From contig NZ_LFLU01000006.1 in assembly GCF_001189965.1 (NCBI RefSeq), positions 124,001 through 188,000 on the forward strand: 64,000 bases of DNA, read 5' to 3'. Source of the DNA: Herbaspirillum rhizosphaerae. GTDB taxonomy: Bacteria; Pseudomonadota; Gammaproteobacteria; Burkholderiales; Burkholderiaceae_D. Every line of letters begins with the position of its first letter. The first letter of the stretch is position 1. This document shows, piece by piece, positions 50,554-58,552 of this stretch. A program made the position numbers and the translations under genes. The notes under the pieces were generated by a model. That model had not been told where the DNA came from. It saw only the letters and a list, made by a program, of their open reading frames with translations, and made no database searches.

Positions 50554-50577
50554 TTAATAAAAACAATTCTCATTACC
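50554..50577. promoter_or_regulatory. Fur-like box upstream of the siderophore receptor
   Basis: On the minus strand the region reads GGTAATGAGAATTGTTTTTA followed by TTAATGATA, close to the Fur consensus of repeated AATGA/ATTAT hexamers. It lies about 35-55 bases before the receptor ATG at 50611, a normal place for iron-dependent repression. Confidence 0.75.
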
Positions 50578-50610
50578 AAAAATAAACTTTCTGCCTCTGC
50601 AAGCCCCACT

Positions 50611-52737
50611 ATGCCATCTCTCCGTACCCGCGCCGTTCTTGTCGGCTTGACAGCTCTCACGCCGTCGCTCCTGTTCGCCCAAAGCACCCCTGCTGCTGCT
50701 GCGGCGGCTCCTGCAGCATCCAACCCGGAAGCGGGCCAGTTGCCCACGGTAAATGTCGTTTCCGACAGCGACACCGGCGCCAACTTCAATGCCGCCAAAC
50801 CGCTGGTCAACAAATCCTCCATTCCGCTTTCGCAAACGCCGCAGTCCATCTCGGTGGTGCCGCGCTCCGTGCTCGACAGCCAGCAGGCTGTGACGCTGTC
50901 CGACGCGCTGAAGAATGTGCCGGGCGTGGTTTCCAATCAATACGGCCGGCGCGGTTGGGACGACCTGATCATCCGCGGCCAGGTCGCGTCTGATTCGCTC
51001 TACTTGGACGGCTTGCGCACTGCGGCTTCCAATCGCGTGGCAGAACAGTTGTTCGGGCTGGAACAGGTGGAAGTGCTGAAGGGTCCGGCCTCCCTGCTGT
51101 ACGGCCTGGTGCTGCCGGGCGGCCTGGTCAACATGGTGAGCAAGCGCCCGCAAGCTGACGACTTCGCCAATGTCGACGTCACCGTGGGCAGTCACGATTT
51201 CTACGAAACGACCGTCGACCTCAACAAGTCGCTCTCGGACAACGGCAAGCAGGCTTTCCGCATCAACGGCCTTATTTCCAACGCCAACGACGCCACCGAC
51301 TACGTCTGGTTCAAGAACCGCTATATCGCGCCTTCGCTCTCGCTGGACCTCGGCGCGCGCACCGACTTCACCATCCTGACCAGCTTCCAGGAACGCGGCT
51401 ACATCCGCCAGCAAGGCCTGCCGCTGTCGGGCTCCATTACCGGCAATATCAACGGCAGCATTCCGCGCAGCAGATTCATCGGCGAGCCTTCGATACGTCC
51501 GTACAACGCTACCGAAACGCGCCTGGGCTATTCGCTGACGCATCGCTTCGACGACGGCTGGACGCTGCATAACAACCTGCGCTACCAGCAGTTCACCATG
51601 AGCGGCCAACTGGTCGCCAACAATGTGCTCACCGCCACCAGCCAGAGCCTGACCCGCACCGGCACGGACCAGACTTACAACGGTCAGACCTTCACGATGG
51701 ACACCAACCTGCAGCGCAGTTTCAATACGGCGCTAGGCAAGCATGAAATCACGTTCGGCGCCGACTACCTCAACACGCGCGAAGATACAGTCTCCTACAC
51801 CTGCACCTTGCCCGCGCTGAACGTCTATAACCCGGTCTACTCCGGTCGCTTCACCTGCCCGGCGACGCCCGGCACCAATACCTCCACGACCGTGCGCGAC
51901 CTCGGCATCTATCTGCGCGATCAGATCCAATTCGGCGATCGCTGGCAACTGGTGGCGGGCCTGCGCCGCGACAATGCATCGACTTATTCGGACAATATCC
52001 TTACCAAGACGCATACCGACAATCCTTCGACCGCCACTACCGGTTCGGCGGCGCTGATGTACGAAGTGCTGCGCGGCGTACGCCCGTACGTCAGCTATGC
52101 GACCTCGTATTATCCGAACAGCGGCACCGACGTCAGCGGCAACACGTTCAAACCGGAAACCGGCAAGCAAGTGGAAGCCGGCGTCAAAGTGGAAATGGAC
52201 GAAGGCCGCACCAACCTGAACGTCGCCGTATTCGACCTGTATCGCCGCAATGTGCTCAGCACCGACCCGCTCAATACCACCTTCAAGATCGCTGTCGGCG
52301 AGCAGCGTTCGCGCGGCCTTGAAATCGGGCTGACCTCGGACTTCAAAAACGGCCTGAGCATCCTCGCCGGCTATGCCTACACTGCCGCGACGATCACCGA
52401 CGACGGCGGACAAAAGCTCACCACTGTCGGCCAATGGCTGGACAACGTGCCGCGCCACACCTTCAATACCAGCGCACGCTATCGCTTCAGCGGCGAACTG
52501 AACGGCTGGGAGCTGAACGGCGGCGTCCGCGGACAGAGCATGCAACGCACTAATGGCTATACGCTGCCTGGTTATGTACTGGCCGATGCCGGTATCGCCT
52601 ACAACGCCGCCAAATGGCGCGCCGCATTGAACGTGAAGAACGTCTTCAATACCGAGTACTACGCCGGCGGCCTGGCGCGTGCCGTGGCGCTGGGAGACGA
52701 CCGTACGATCATGCTGACCTTGGGTTACCGCTACTGA
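50611..52737 (+). CDS. TonB-dependent siderophore receptor
   Basis: 708 residues. Signal peptide cut near LLFA-QS, then an alanine-rich linker, a plug domain with SIPLSQTPQSISVVPRSVLD, TLSDALKNVPGVVSNQYGRR and EVLKGPASLLYGLVLPGGLV, and a 22-strand barrel ending in LTLGYRY with an aromatic last residue. No extra N-terminal signalling (STN) domain, so it is a plain outer-membrane transporter for ferric siderophores, energised by TonB. A Fur-like box precedes it and a clear terminator follows. No siderophore synthesis genes are present, so use of a foreign siderophore is likely. Confidence 0.94.
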   Translation: MPSLRTRAVLVGLTALTPSLLFAQSTPAAAAAAPAASNPEAGQLPTVNVVSDSDTGANFNAAKPLVNKSSIPLSQTPQSISVVPRSVLDSQQAVTLSDALKNVPGVVSNQYGRRGWDDLIIRGQVASDSLYLDGLRTAASNRVAEQLFGLEQVEVLKGPASLLYGLVLPGGLVNMVSKRPQADDFANVDVTVGSHDFYETTVDLNKSLSDNGKQAFRINGLISNANDATDYVWFKNRYIAPSLSLDLGARTDFTILTSFQERGYIRQQGLPLSGSITGNINGSIPRSRFIGEPSIRPYNATETRLGYSLTHRFDDGWTLHNNLRYQQFTMSGQLVANNVLTATSQSLTRTGTDQTYNGQTFTMDTNLQRSFNTALGKHEITFGADYLNTREDTVSYTCTLPALNVYNPVYSGRFTCPATPGTNTSTTVRDLGIYLRDQIQFGDRWQLVAGLRRDNASTYSDNILTKTHTDNPSTATTGSAALMYEVLRGVRPYVSYATSYYPNSGTDVSGNTFKPETGKQVEAGVKVEMDEGRTNLNVAVFDLYRRNVLSTDPLNTTFKIAVGEQRSRGLEIGLTSDFKNGLSILAGYAYTAATITDDGGQKLTTVGQWLDNVPRHTFNTSARYRFSGELNGWELNGGVRGQSMQRTNGYTLPGYVLADAGIAYNAAKWRAALNVKNVFNTEYYAGGLARAVALGDDRTIMLTLGYRY

Positions 52738-52781
52738 GCGCCCTGCTTTCATCGTCCTTCACGTCCCGAGTCGACAAGTAC

Positions 52782-52818
52782 AAACGCCCGATGCAAGCCA
52801 TCGGGCGTTTTGCATTTT
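52782..52818 (+). terminator. Rho-independent terminator of the siderophore receptor gene
   Basis: AAACGCCCGATG (52782-52793) and CATCGGGCGTTT (52799-52810) form a perfect 12-bp stem with a 5-base loop, followed by TTGCATTTT. Confidence 0.9.
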
Positions 52819-52964
52819 GGCGTCGGGATTGCCGCTCGCAACCGGAATTCACGAAACCAAACTGCCGCCCTTAAGCGTCCGCCTCATCTCGCGGAAGCCA
52901 TCTCTTCGCCGACCGTTTCCGGCATCCAGTCGGCGTCTCCTGCCCGGCGACTGCTCCCGCACAC

Positions 52965-52980
52965 ATGACAAATTTGTCAT
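52965..52980. promoter_or_regulatory. CusR/HprR-like response-regulator box
   Basis: ATGACAAATTTGTCAT is a perfect palindrome matching the TGACAA-NN-TTGTCA core recognised by the E. coli CusR and HprR response regulators. It lies 265 bases upstream of the exported MsrB gene. No matching response regulator is encoded in the window. Confidence 0.6.
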
Positions 52981-53245
52981 CCACTTGTAATGCCTGCGTG
53001 CCGCCTTCCGACATACGCTCGTTTCCAGCATCCCTCAATGTCATCGCTGCATCGGGCAAGTCGGATGCCCGCATGCCATTCGCAATGAAAACAGCAAGCG
53101 GCAACTATTTTTGTAATGCCCTGGCGAAACCGACGACTAACCCGCAGTGATCCTCAATAAAGTCAGATAACTGCAGCCGCCATGCTGCCGGTGTCGATGA
53201 CGGAGAAACTCAGGTGTTCACATTCACTTTCGGATAGGAGACGAC

Positions 53246-53854
53246 ATGAAAATCCCTCGCAACGCCCACGATACAAAATCCGATTCGTGCACGCCGCATG
53301 CACAACGCCGCATGCTGATGCAACTGGGCCTGGGCATACTCGCGCTCGGCAGCCTGCCGGGACGCGCCCTGGCCGCACCTGTCGCTGCCGTCATGTCCAG
53401 TAATGAAGTCGCCATCGACCTGTTCTCCGCCGCAGGCAAATTGGACAAGACCGTGCGCCTGCCCAAGGTCGTCAAAGCGGATGCCGACTGGCGCAAGCAG
53501 CTGTCGGAAACTTCTTATCTGGTGACCCGCAAGGCGGGGACGGAGCGGCCCTTCACCGGCAAGGGCTGGGATAACCACAACGACGGTTTGTATCGCTGCA
53601 TCTGCTGCGATACGGCGCTGTTCGATTCCAAAACCAAGTTCGAGTCGGGCACCGGCTGGCCGAGTTTCTGGCAACCGATTTCCGCAAGCAACGTGGTGGG
53701 AGAAACCGACCGCAGTTTTGGCGTTCAACGCACCGCGATCTCGTGCCGCTTGTGCGATGCGCATCTGGGCCACGTGTTTGACGACGGTCCCAAGCCGACC
53801 GGTCTGCGTTATTGCATGAACGCCGCGGCGATGCGCTTTGCCGCCCGCGCATGA
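53246..53854 (+). CDS. msrB: Exported peptide-methionine (R)-S-oxide reductase MsrB
   Basis: 202 residues, longer than cytoplasmic MsrB because of an N-terminal export signal, HAQRRMLMQLGLGILALGSL, with twin arginines and cleavage near RALA. The MsrB domain has zinc cysteines CICC and CRLC (in AISCRLCDAHLGHVFDDGP) and the catalytic cysteine in GLRYCMNAAAMRF; the usual I in RYCIN is M here. It reduces methionine-R-sulfoxide in exported proteins. Start follows GATAGGAGACGAC, a good ribosome site. The upstream CusR/HprR-like box suggests induction by copper or reactive chlorine species. Confidence 0.92.
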   Translation: MKIPRNAHDTKSDSCTPHAQRRMLMQLGLGILALGSLPGRALAAPVAAVMSSNEVAIDLFSAAGKLDKTVRLPKVVKADADWRKQLSETSYLVTRKAGTERPFTGKGWDNHNDGLYRCICCDTALFDSKTKFESGTGWPSFWQPISASNVVGETDRSFGVQRTAISCRLCDAHLGHVFDDGPKPTGLRYCMNAAAMRFAARA

Positions 53855-53879
53855 CGCCACGCCTCTCCGGCATCCGGGG

Positions 53880-54335
53880 TTACTTCAACACCTTCGCCAT
53901 CTCCGACGTCGGCGCCCAGCCCATGCCGGCATAAAGTTCGCGCCCCATCGGCGTCGAATGCAGGATGGCGAATTGCAGGCCGCGCGCGGCGAATACTTCT
54001 TCGGCCAGGCGCAGCAGCATTTTGGCGAGTCCCATTTTGCGGTGCGACGGTTCGACGTAGACGTTGAGGACGTAGCCGCGCTTGTCTTGTTGCGGATGGG
54101 AAGGATGCGGCGGCCATTCGATGGACATCAAGCCGATGCCGGCCACCACCTGATCGTGTTCGACGGCAAAGAAACCGTAGTAGCTGCCGTCCAGCAGGCG
54201 CGGCGCCAGCCATGCGCGAAAGGCACGCGTCATCTCCGCCAGCGTCTTGTCGTCGCGCCCCGCCTCGCGAAACATGGCTTCGCGGTGGCGGCAAATGAGC
54301 TCGACATCGTCAATGCCTGAAGGCCGTATCTGCAT
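53880..54335 (-). CDS. GNAT family N-acetyltransferase
   Basis: 151 residues with the GNAT pattern: MQIRPSGIDDVELICRHREA at the start, YGFFAVEHDQVVAGIGLMSI, then YVLNVYVEPSHRKMGLAKML, whose RKMGLAKML is the acetyl-CoA-binding loop. The end GMGWAPTSEMAKVL is also typical. Substrate unknown. Converges with msrB, leaving 25 bases between the stops. Confidence 0.9.
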   Translation of the reverse strand: MQIRPSGIDDVELICRHREAMFREAGRDDKTLAEMTRAFRAWLAPRLLDGSYYGFFAVEHDQVVAGIGLMSIEWPPHPSHPQQDKRGYVLNVYVEPSHRKMGLAKMLLRLAEEVFAARGLQFAILHSTPMGRELYAGMGWAPTSEMAKVLK

Positions 54336-54423
54336 CTTGCACTTCCGTCATCATCCAGGATTCGTCGCACCCGCCCGGCAAACGGATAAACCGGTGAACG
54401 GATGCGATGATTTGACGAACGCT

Positions 54424-55119
54424 TCAGACCGCGCCGGCGCTGTCCTGCGCAGCCTTGGCGAGCTTGGCGCGGAAGTCCAGATCGGCGTCCGATTCTTTGT
54501 CGTCCTTGTTCTTTTCAACCGTGGCTTCGTGCGTCAGCAGATAGCCGGTGTAGGCCGCCAGCAAATCCTGGGTGAAATCGGCCTTGTCCTTGACCGGCTC
54601 CCAGCCGTTCTTGCCCATCTCGTCGACGGAGGCGTTGGCGCCGTTGAAGCTGATGCTGTAGGTATCGTTCTTCTCGTTGTCCATGAAGCCTTCGAGGAAG
54701 GCGGTCGCGCTGGCGCCGGGGTTCTTGCCGGCGAAGTCGTTGGCGACGGCGTTGAGCGCCGCCTTGCGGCTCATGTCGGCCTGGGAAATCATTCCTGACA
54801 GCTGGTTCTGCAGCGCCGGATTGGCTTGCAGCATCGCCTGGAATTTGTCGTTGCGCTTGTCGCCGCTGAGTTCAAGGCCGTTGGGGCCCGACGTGATGCG
54901 AAGAGCCGGCGGGACGGAGATGCCGGCTTGCGACAAGGCGGTGTTCAGCGCAGCGACAGCGGCAGCCTGCGAGGATAGCGCGGAAACATCCACCGCATTG
55001 GCAGCCGTGGCGGTTTTCGCGCCGGCGAGGACTTCACGAAATGGCGTACCCGCGACGGTGTTCACAGGCGTCAAAGCCTGGAAGTCGAGCGTCGTTGTTC
55101 CGTTGGCGACCTTCAGCAT
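54424..55119 (-). CDS. Hypothetical protein, alanine-rich (231 aa)
   Basis: Starts MLKVANGTTTLDFQALTPVN at 55119 behind a good ribosome site (AAGGAGAGCAAC). The N-terminal 75 residues are Ala/Thr/Val-rich and look flexible (VDVSALSSQAAAVAALNTAL). The middle and C-terminal parts are helical (FQAMLQANPALQNQLSGMIS; ADFTQDLLAAYTGYLLTHEA). No signal peptide, no cysteine. The composition resembles secreted, unfolded-before-export substrates of type III or type I systems, but nothing in the neighbourhood supports this. No family recognised. Confidence 0.7.
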   Translation of the reverse strand: MLKVANGTTTLDFQALTPVNTVAGTPFREVLAGAKTATAANAVDVSALSSQAAAVAALNTALSQAGISVPPALRITSGPNGLELSGDKRNDKFQAMLQANPALQNQLSGMISQADMSRKAALNAVANDFAGKNPGASATAFLEGFMDNEKNDTYSISFNGANASVDEMGKNGWEPVKDKADFTQDLLAAYTGYLLTHEATVEKNKDDKESDADLDFRAKLAKAAQDSAGAV

Positions 55120-55242
55120 GTTGCTCTCCTTGTGTTTATCCCGAATATTCTATGAGTACTGCCTGAAATTCAAAATCAAATGAAGCAGGGTTATTTCAGG
55201 TCAATGCGTCCTCACATTATCTTTTTGTCAATTCCCGCAAGA

Positions 55243-55863
55243 TCACACTCCAAGGTTGCGCACCAGCGAATACGCAATACTCCACATGATGGCGGCGATC
55301 AGGCCATCCAGAATACGCCATGCCGCCGGCCGCGCAAACAAGGGTTGCAGCAGCCGCGCGCCGTAACCCAGCGCAAAGAAAAACAGCAGCGAACTGGCGG
55401 CGGCGCCAAGCGCAAACGCTATCTTCTGCCCGTCGTATTGCGTGGAGATCGAGCCGATCAGGAATACCGTGTCGAGATAGACGTGAGGGTTGAGCCAGGT
55501 CAGCGCCAGACAGATCAGCAAGGTTTTCTTCAGCGGCTGCGGGGCGGCATCCGCCGCAGCCAGGGCCGCCGAAGAGCGCAACGCCGACCACAGGCTTCTG
55601 GCGCCATAGGCGAACAAGAAGGCCGCGCCGATGTAGCGCATGGCTTGCTCCAGCCACGGCAGCCTGGCAATGACGACGTCAAAGCCCGCAATGCCGGCGA
55701 GGATCAGCAGCGTATCGGAGAGAAAACAAGTCAGGCAGATCAGGAACACGTGCTCGCGCCGCAGTCCCTGGCGCAGTACGAAGGCATTCTGTGAACCGAT
55801 GGCGAGGATGAGCGAAAGGCTGAGGCTGAATCCGGCGGTGGAGGCTTTGAATGCGTCGATCAT
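55243..55863 (-). CDS. argO: LysE/ArgO-type amino-acid exporter
   Basis: 206 residues, about six membrane helices, close in length and pattern to E. coli ArgO: GSQNAFVLRQGLRREHVFLI near residue 23, ALTWLNPHVYLDTVFLIGSI near 118, and FALGAAASSLLFFFALGYGA. The block LNPHVYLDT is the strongest ArgO/LysE mark and points to basic amino acid (arginine or lysine) export. No LysG/ArgP-type LysR regulator is adjacent. The assignment between Arg and Lys is not possible from sequence alone. Confidence 0.9.
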   Translation of the reverse strand: MIDAFKASTAGFSLSLSLILAIGSQNAFVLRQGLRREHVFLICLTCFLSDTLLILAGIAGFDVVIARLPWLEQAMRYIGAAFLFAYGARSLWSALRSSAALAAADAAPQPLKKTLLICLALTWLNPHVYLDTVFLIGSISTQYDGQKIAFALGAAASSLLFFFALGYGARLLQPLFARPAAWRILDGLIAAIMWSIAYSLVRNLGV

Positions 55864-56063
55864 GTAGGAAATGGCGGCTGCGAAAACCCGCTACCTTACA
55901 CCGGATCGCACTCATCGGCACAAGCGTCGGCACAATCCTCTGCACGATCTCCGGCATGGAGGTGCGCGCACGATCAAAGCCGAATATGTGCAGCAGATCC
56001 CGGGGCCATGCGCTACCATTGCCGGTAATCGAACTCTGCACCCGGCCGCGTCGCCGCCATCGC

Positions 56064-56834
56064 ATGACAACGAAACCATTGGCACCACCCGCTGACGACG
56101 CCGCACCCCGCCCTGCATTGCGGCTGGCCGAAACCGTCTACGAAAAACTGCGCGACGACATCTTCGCCTTCCGCCTGCTGCCCGGCGACCGCTTTGCCGA
56201 GAACGACGTCGCCGAGCGGCTGCAAGTCTCGCGCACGCCGGTGCGTGAAGCGCTGATGCGGCTGCAAAGCGAAGGCCTGGTGCGCGGCTATTTCCGCAAC
56301 GGCTGGGAAGTGGTGCCGATCGACTTCTCGCGTTTCGCCGCCCTCTACGACCTGCGCGAAATGATCGAGCTGCACGCAGTGCGCCGCCTGTGCGATCCGG
56401 GCAGACCGGCATCCGCCCGCGAAACGCTGCTGGCCGAAGCCGGCGCCATCTGGCGCGTGACGGCCAGAAAGCGCGCCAAAGACGGACTCGCCGTCGCCGC
56501 GCTGGACGAGCAATTCCATCTGTCGCTGGTGGCCGCCGCCGGCAACGCCGAGACCGACGCCGTCTACCGGCAAGTCACCGAACACATCCGCATCATGCGA
56601 CGCCTGGACTTTGCCTACGGCGACTGCATCGCCGACACCTACAACGAACACGTCGCCATCCTCGACGCCATCGCTGCCGGCGACGCTGCGCAGGCGAGCG
56701 CACTGGTCGAACGCCACATCAAGGACAGCCACGCCGTGGTCGAACAGATCACCATCGACCGGCTGGAACACGTCCGCACCGAGATGGCCCAGCACCCCTC
56801 GCCGGCACCCGCACGGCGCAAACGCTTCGGCTGA
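56064..56834 (+). CDS. GntR family regulator, FadR/FCD subfamily
   Basis: 256 residues from the ATG at 56064 (MTTKPLAPPADDAAPRPALR); a frame beginning at 55851 would overlap the exporter and is rejected. N-terminal winged helix with LAETVYEKLRDDIFAFRLLP and NDVAERLQVSRTPVREALMR (DNA-recognition helix). C-terminal FCD ligand domain with an aspartate and histidines for metal (DLREMIELHAVRRL, LDEQFHLSLVAAAG, DTYNEHVAILDAIA). These proteins are mostly repressors released by carboxylic acids. It precedes, in the same direction, an OxlT-like carboxylate transporter, the likely target. Confidence 0.92.
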   Translation: MTTKPLAPPADDAAPRPALRLAETVYEKLRDDIFAFRLLPGDRFAENDVAERLQVSRTPVREALMRLQSEGLVRGYFRNGWEVVPIDFSRFAALYDLREMIELHAVRRLCDPGRPASARETLLAEAGAIWRVTARKRAKDGLAVAALDEQFHLSLVAAAGNAETDAVYRQVTEHIRIMRRLDFAYGDCIADTYNEHVAILDAIAAGDAAQASALVERHIKDSHAVVEQITIDRLEHVRTEMAQHPSPAPARRKRFG

Positions 56835-57034
56835 AGCACGCATTTAGTGCAGCTTACCGGGCGCTGACAACCGCGCCCAGTCTGCGTTTCCTCCCGATCC
56901 TCTGCCGTTTCTCTTCTGTCCCTGCACGTTTTAACGGGCGAGCGTGACGCTCCTCCCTCGCGCTCGCGCAATGCATGCCCGATGCGCGCTTAGTGGCCCA
57001 CTCAATGGCACGAATCCTGCATTCCTCCATCCCG

Positions 57035-57054
57035 AATTTATGCATACATAAATT
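57035..57054. promoter_or_regulatory. Candidate operator for the GntR regulator: 8-4-8 inverted repeat
   Basis: AATTTATG-CATA-CATAAATT, a perfect inverted repeat 51-70 bases upstream of the transporter ATG at 57105. The inner ATGCATACAT resembles FadR-subfamily operators with a short central spacer. Binding by the adjacent GntR protein is inference. Confidence 0.55.
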
Positions 57055-57104
57055 AACAACCCACCGGCAACGCGCTCCATTCCTCTTCCTTCAGGAGAAA
57101 ACGC

Positions 57105-58379
57105 ATGACCACTCTGACCGAAACATCCGCCCCTGCCAGCGCGCAGGGCCTGCTCCAGAATCGCTGGTTCCAGCTGCTGATCAGCCTGATCTGCATGATG
57201 GCGATCTCCAGCCCGCAATACGTGTGGACGCTGTTCACCAAACCACTCTCGGCCAAACTCGGCGTGCCGCTGTCCGAGCTGCAGATCACCTTCTCCATGC
57301 TGATCGTGCTGCAGACCTTCTTCTCGCCGTTCCAGGGCGGATTGATCGAACGCTTCGGCGCGCGCCGCCTGATTTCCATCGGCACCGTCATGTCGGGCCT
57401 GAGCTGGGTGCTGGCGTCGCAAGCTTCCAGCATCGGCATGCTGTACCTGAGCTACGGCCTGGTCGGCGGACTCGGCACCGGCATCGTGTATGTCGGCGTG
57501 GTCGGCCAGATGGTGCGCTGGTTTCCTGATCGCCGCGGCTTTGCGGTCGGCATGGTCGCCGCCGGTTACGGCATGGGCGCGATCCTGACCACCTTCCCGA
57601 TCTCCTCCGCGCTCGCCGGCCAGGGACTGGAAAGCACGCTGTGGCAATTCGGCCTGATCTTCGCCGTGATCGGCGTGGTCGCCTCGCAGGCGCTGCGCTC
57701 GCCGGATCCGATGACAGCGCTGCCGGCAACGCGCGTCGCGCAATCCACCGGCAACGACCTGACGCCGCGCCAGATGCTGCGCACGCCGCTGTTCTGGCTG
57801 ATGTTCTGCATGATGACCATGATGTCCACCTCGGGCCTGATGGTGACCTCGCAAATGGCCAGCTTCGCCCGCGACTTCGGCGTCGCCAACGTCATGGTGT
57901 TCGGCCTCGCCGCCCTGCCGCTGGCGCTGACCATCGACCGCCTGACCAATGGTTTGACGCGCCCTTTCTTCGGCTGGGTATCGGATCACTTCGGCCGCGA
58001 AAACACCATGTTCTTCGCCTTCGCCCTCGAAGGCATCGCCATGGCGCTGTGGCTCATGACGCGTGAAAACGCGGTGCTGTTCGTGCTGTTGTCGGGCGTA
58101 GTGTTCTTCGGCTGGGGCGAGATCTTCTCATTGTTCCCATCCACGCTGACCGACACCTTCGGCACGCGCAATGCGACAGCCAACTACGGCTGGCTGTATA
58201 TCTCGCAAGGGATAGGATCGATTCTCGGTGGACCGCTGGCGGCGCTGATGCACGAGAAAACCGGCAGCTGGCATCCGGTGTTTGGGACGGCGATTACGCT
58301 GGATATTCTGGCTGCGGTGTTAGCGTTGTTGGTGTTGAAGCCTTGGAGGAAGAGATATTTGGCGGGAATGGTCAAATAG
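57105..58379 (+). CDS. MFS transporter, oxalate/formate antiporter (OxlT)-like
   Basis: 424 residues, twelve membrane helices. The MFS motif between helices 2 and 3 reads GGLIERFGARRLISIGTVMS; helix 4 has GLVGGLGTGIVYVGVVGQMV and FPDRRGFAVGMVAAGYGMGA, which match the OxlT family of oxalate/formate or related monocarboxylate and dicarboxylate carriers; NRWFQLLISLICMMAISSPQY at the N-terminus is also typical. The second half has FGWVSDHFGREN. Preceded by its probable GntR regulator and inverted repeat. Oxalate itself is only one candidate substrate. Confidence 0.9.
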   Translation: MTTLTETSAPASAQGLLQNRWFQLLISLICMMAISSPQYVWTLFTKPLSAKLGVPLSELQITFSMLIVLQTFFSPFQGGLIERFGARRLISIGTVMSGLSWVLASQASSIGMLYLSYGLVGGLGTGIVYVGVVGQMVRWFPDRRGFAVGMVAAGYGMGAILTTFPISSALAGQGLESTLWQFGLIFAVIGVVASQALRSPDPMTALPATRVAQSTGNDLTPRQMLRTPLFWLMFCMMTMMSTSGLMVTSQMASFARDFGVANVMVFGLAALPLALTIDRLTNGLTRPFFGWVSDHFGRENTMFFAFALEGIAMALWLMTRENAVLFVLLSGVVFFGWGEIFSLFPSTLTDTFGTRNATANYGWLYISQGIGSILGGPLAALMHEKTGSWHPVFGTAITLDILAAVLALLVLKPWRKRYLAGMVK

Positions 58380-58422
58380 AAATTTCCCTCAAGATTTAGT
58401 ACTTTTGACTGGTAATACAAAC

Positions 58423-58453
58423 ATGGCTCATTCGAATGCTGAATGAGCCATGA
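58423..58453. terminator. Strong hairpin downstream of the MFS gene
   Basis: CATGGCTCATTC (58423-58434) and GAATGAGCCATG (58442-58453) form a perfect 12-bp stem with a 7-base loop, 44 bases after the MFS stop and 100 bases beyond the convergent zinc-ribbon gene. No T tract follows, so the terminator role is uncertain. Confidence 0.5.
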
Positions 58454-58552
58454 ATCCAGCGCTCCTCCCCCATAATCATTAGCCATGTTATTCGTACTAC
58501 TTATAGAGACGCCTCCTTTTAAAATCGCCAGTCTCTAAACGTCCTTGACAAA

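Larger units (their letters stand above)
52738..53245. other. Intergenic stretch between siderophore receptor and msrB
   Basis: 508 bases. It holds the receptor terminator (52782-52818) and the palindrome ATGACAAATTTGTCAT at 52965-52980. Small frames in between start inside that palindrome or overlap each other and are not supported. Confidence 0.5.

Noticed and set aside
52849..53150. Small frames of 60-77 codons between the siderophore receptor and msrB
   Set aside because: They overlap each other on both strands, start in the regulatory palindrome or lack ribosome sites, and show no family.
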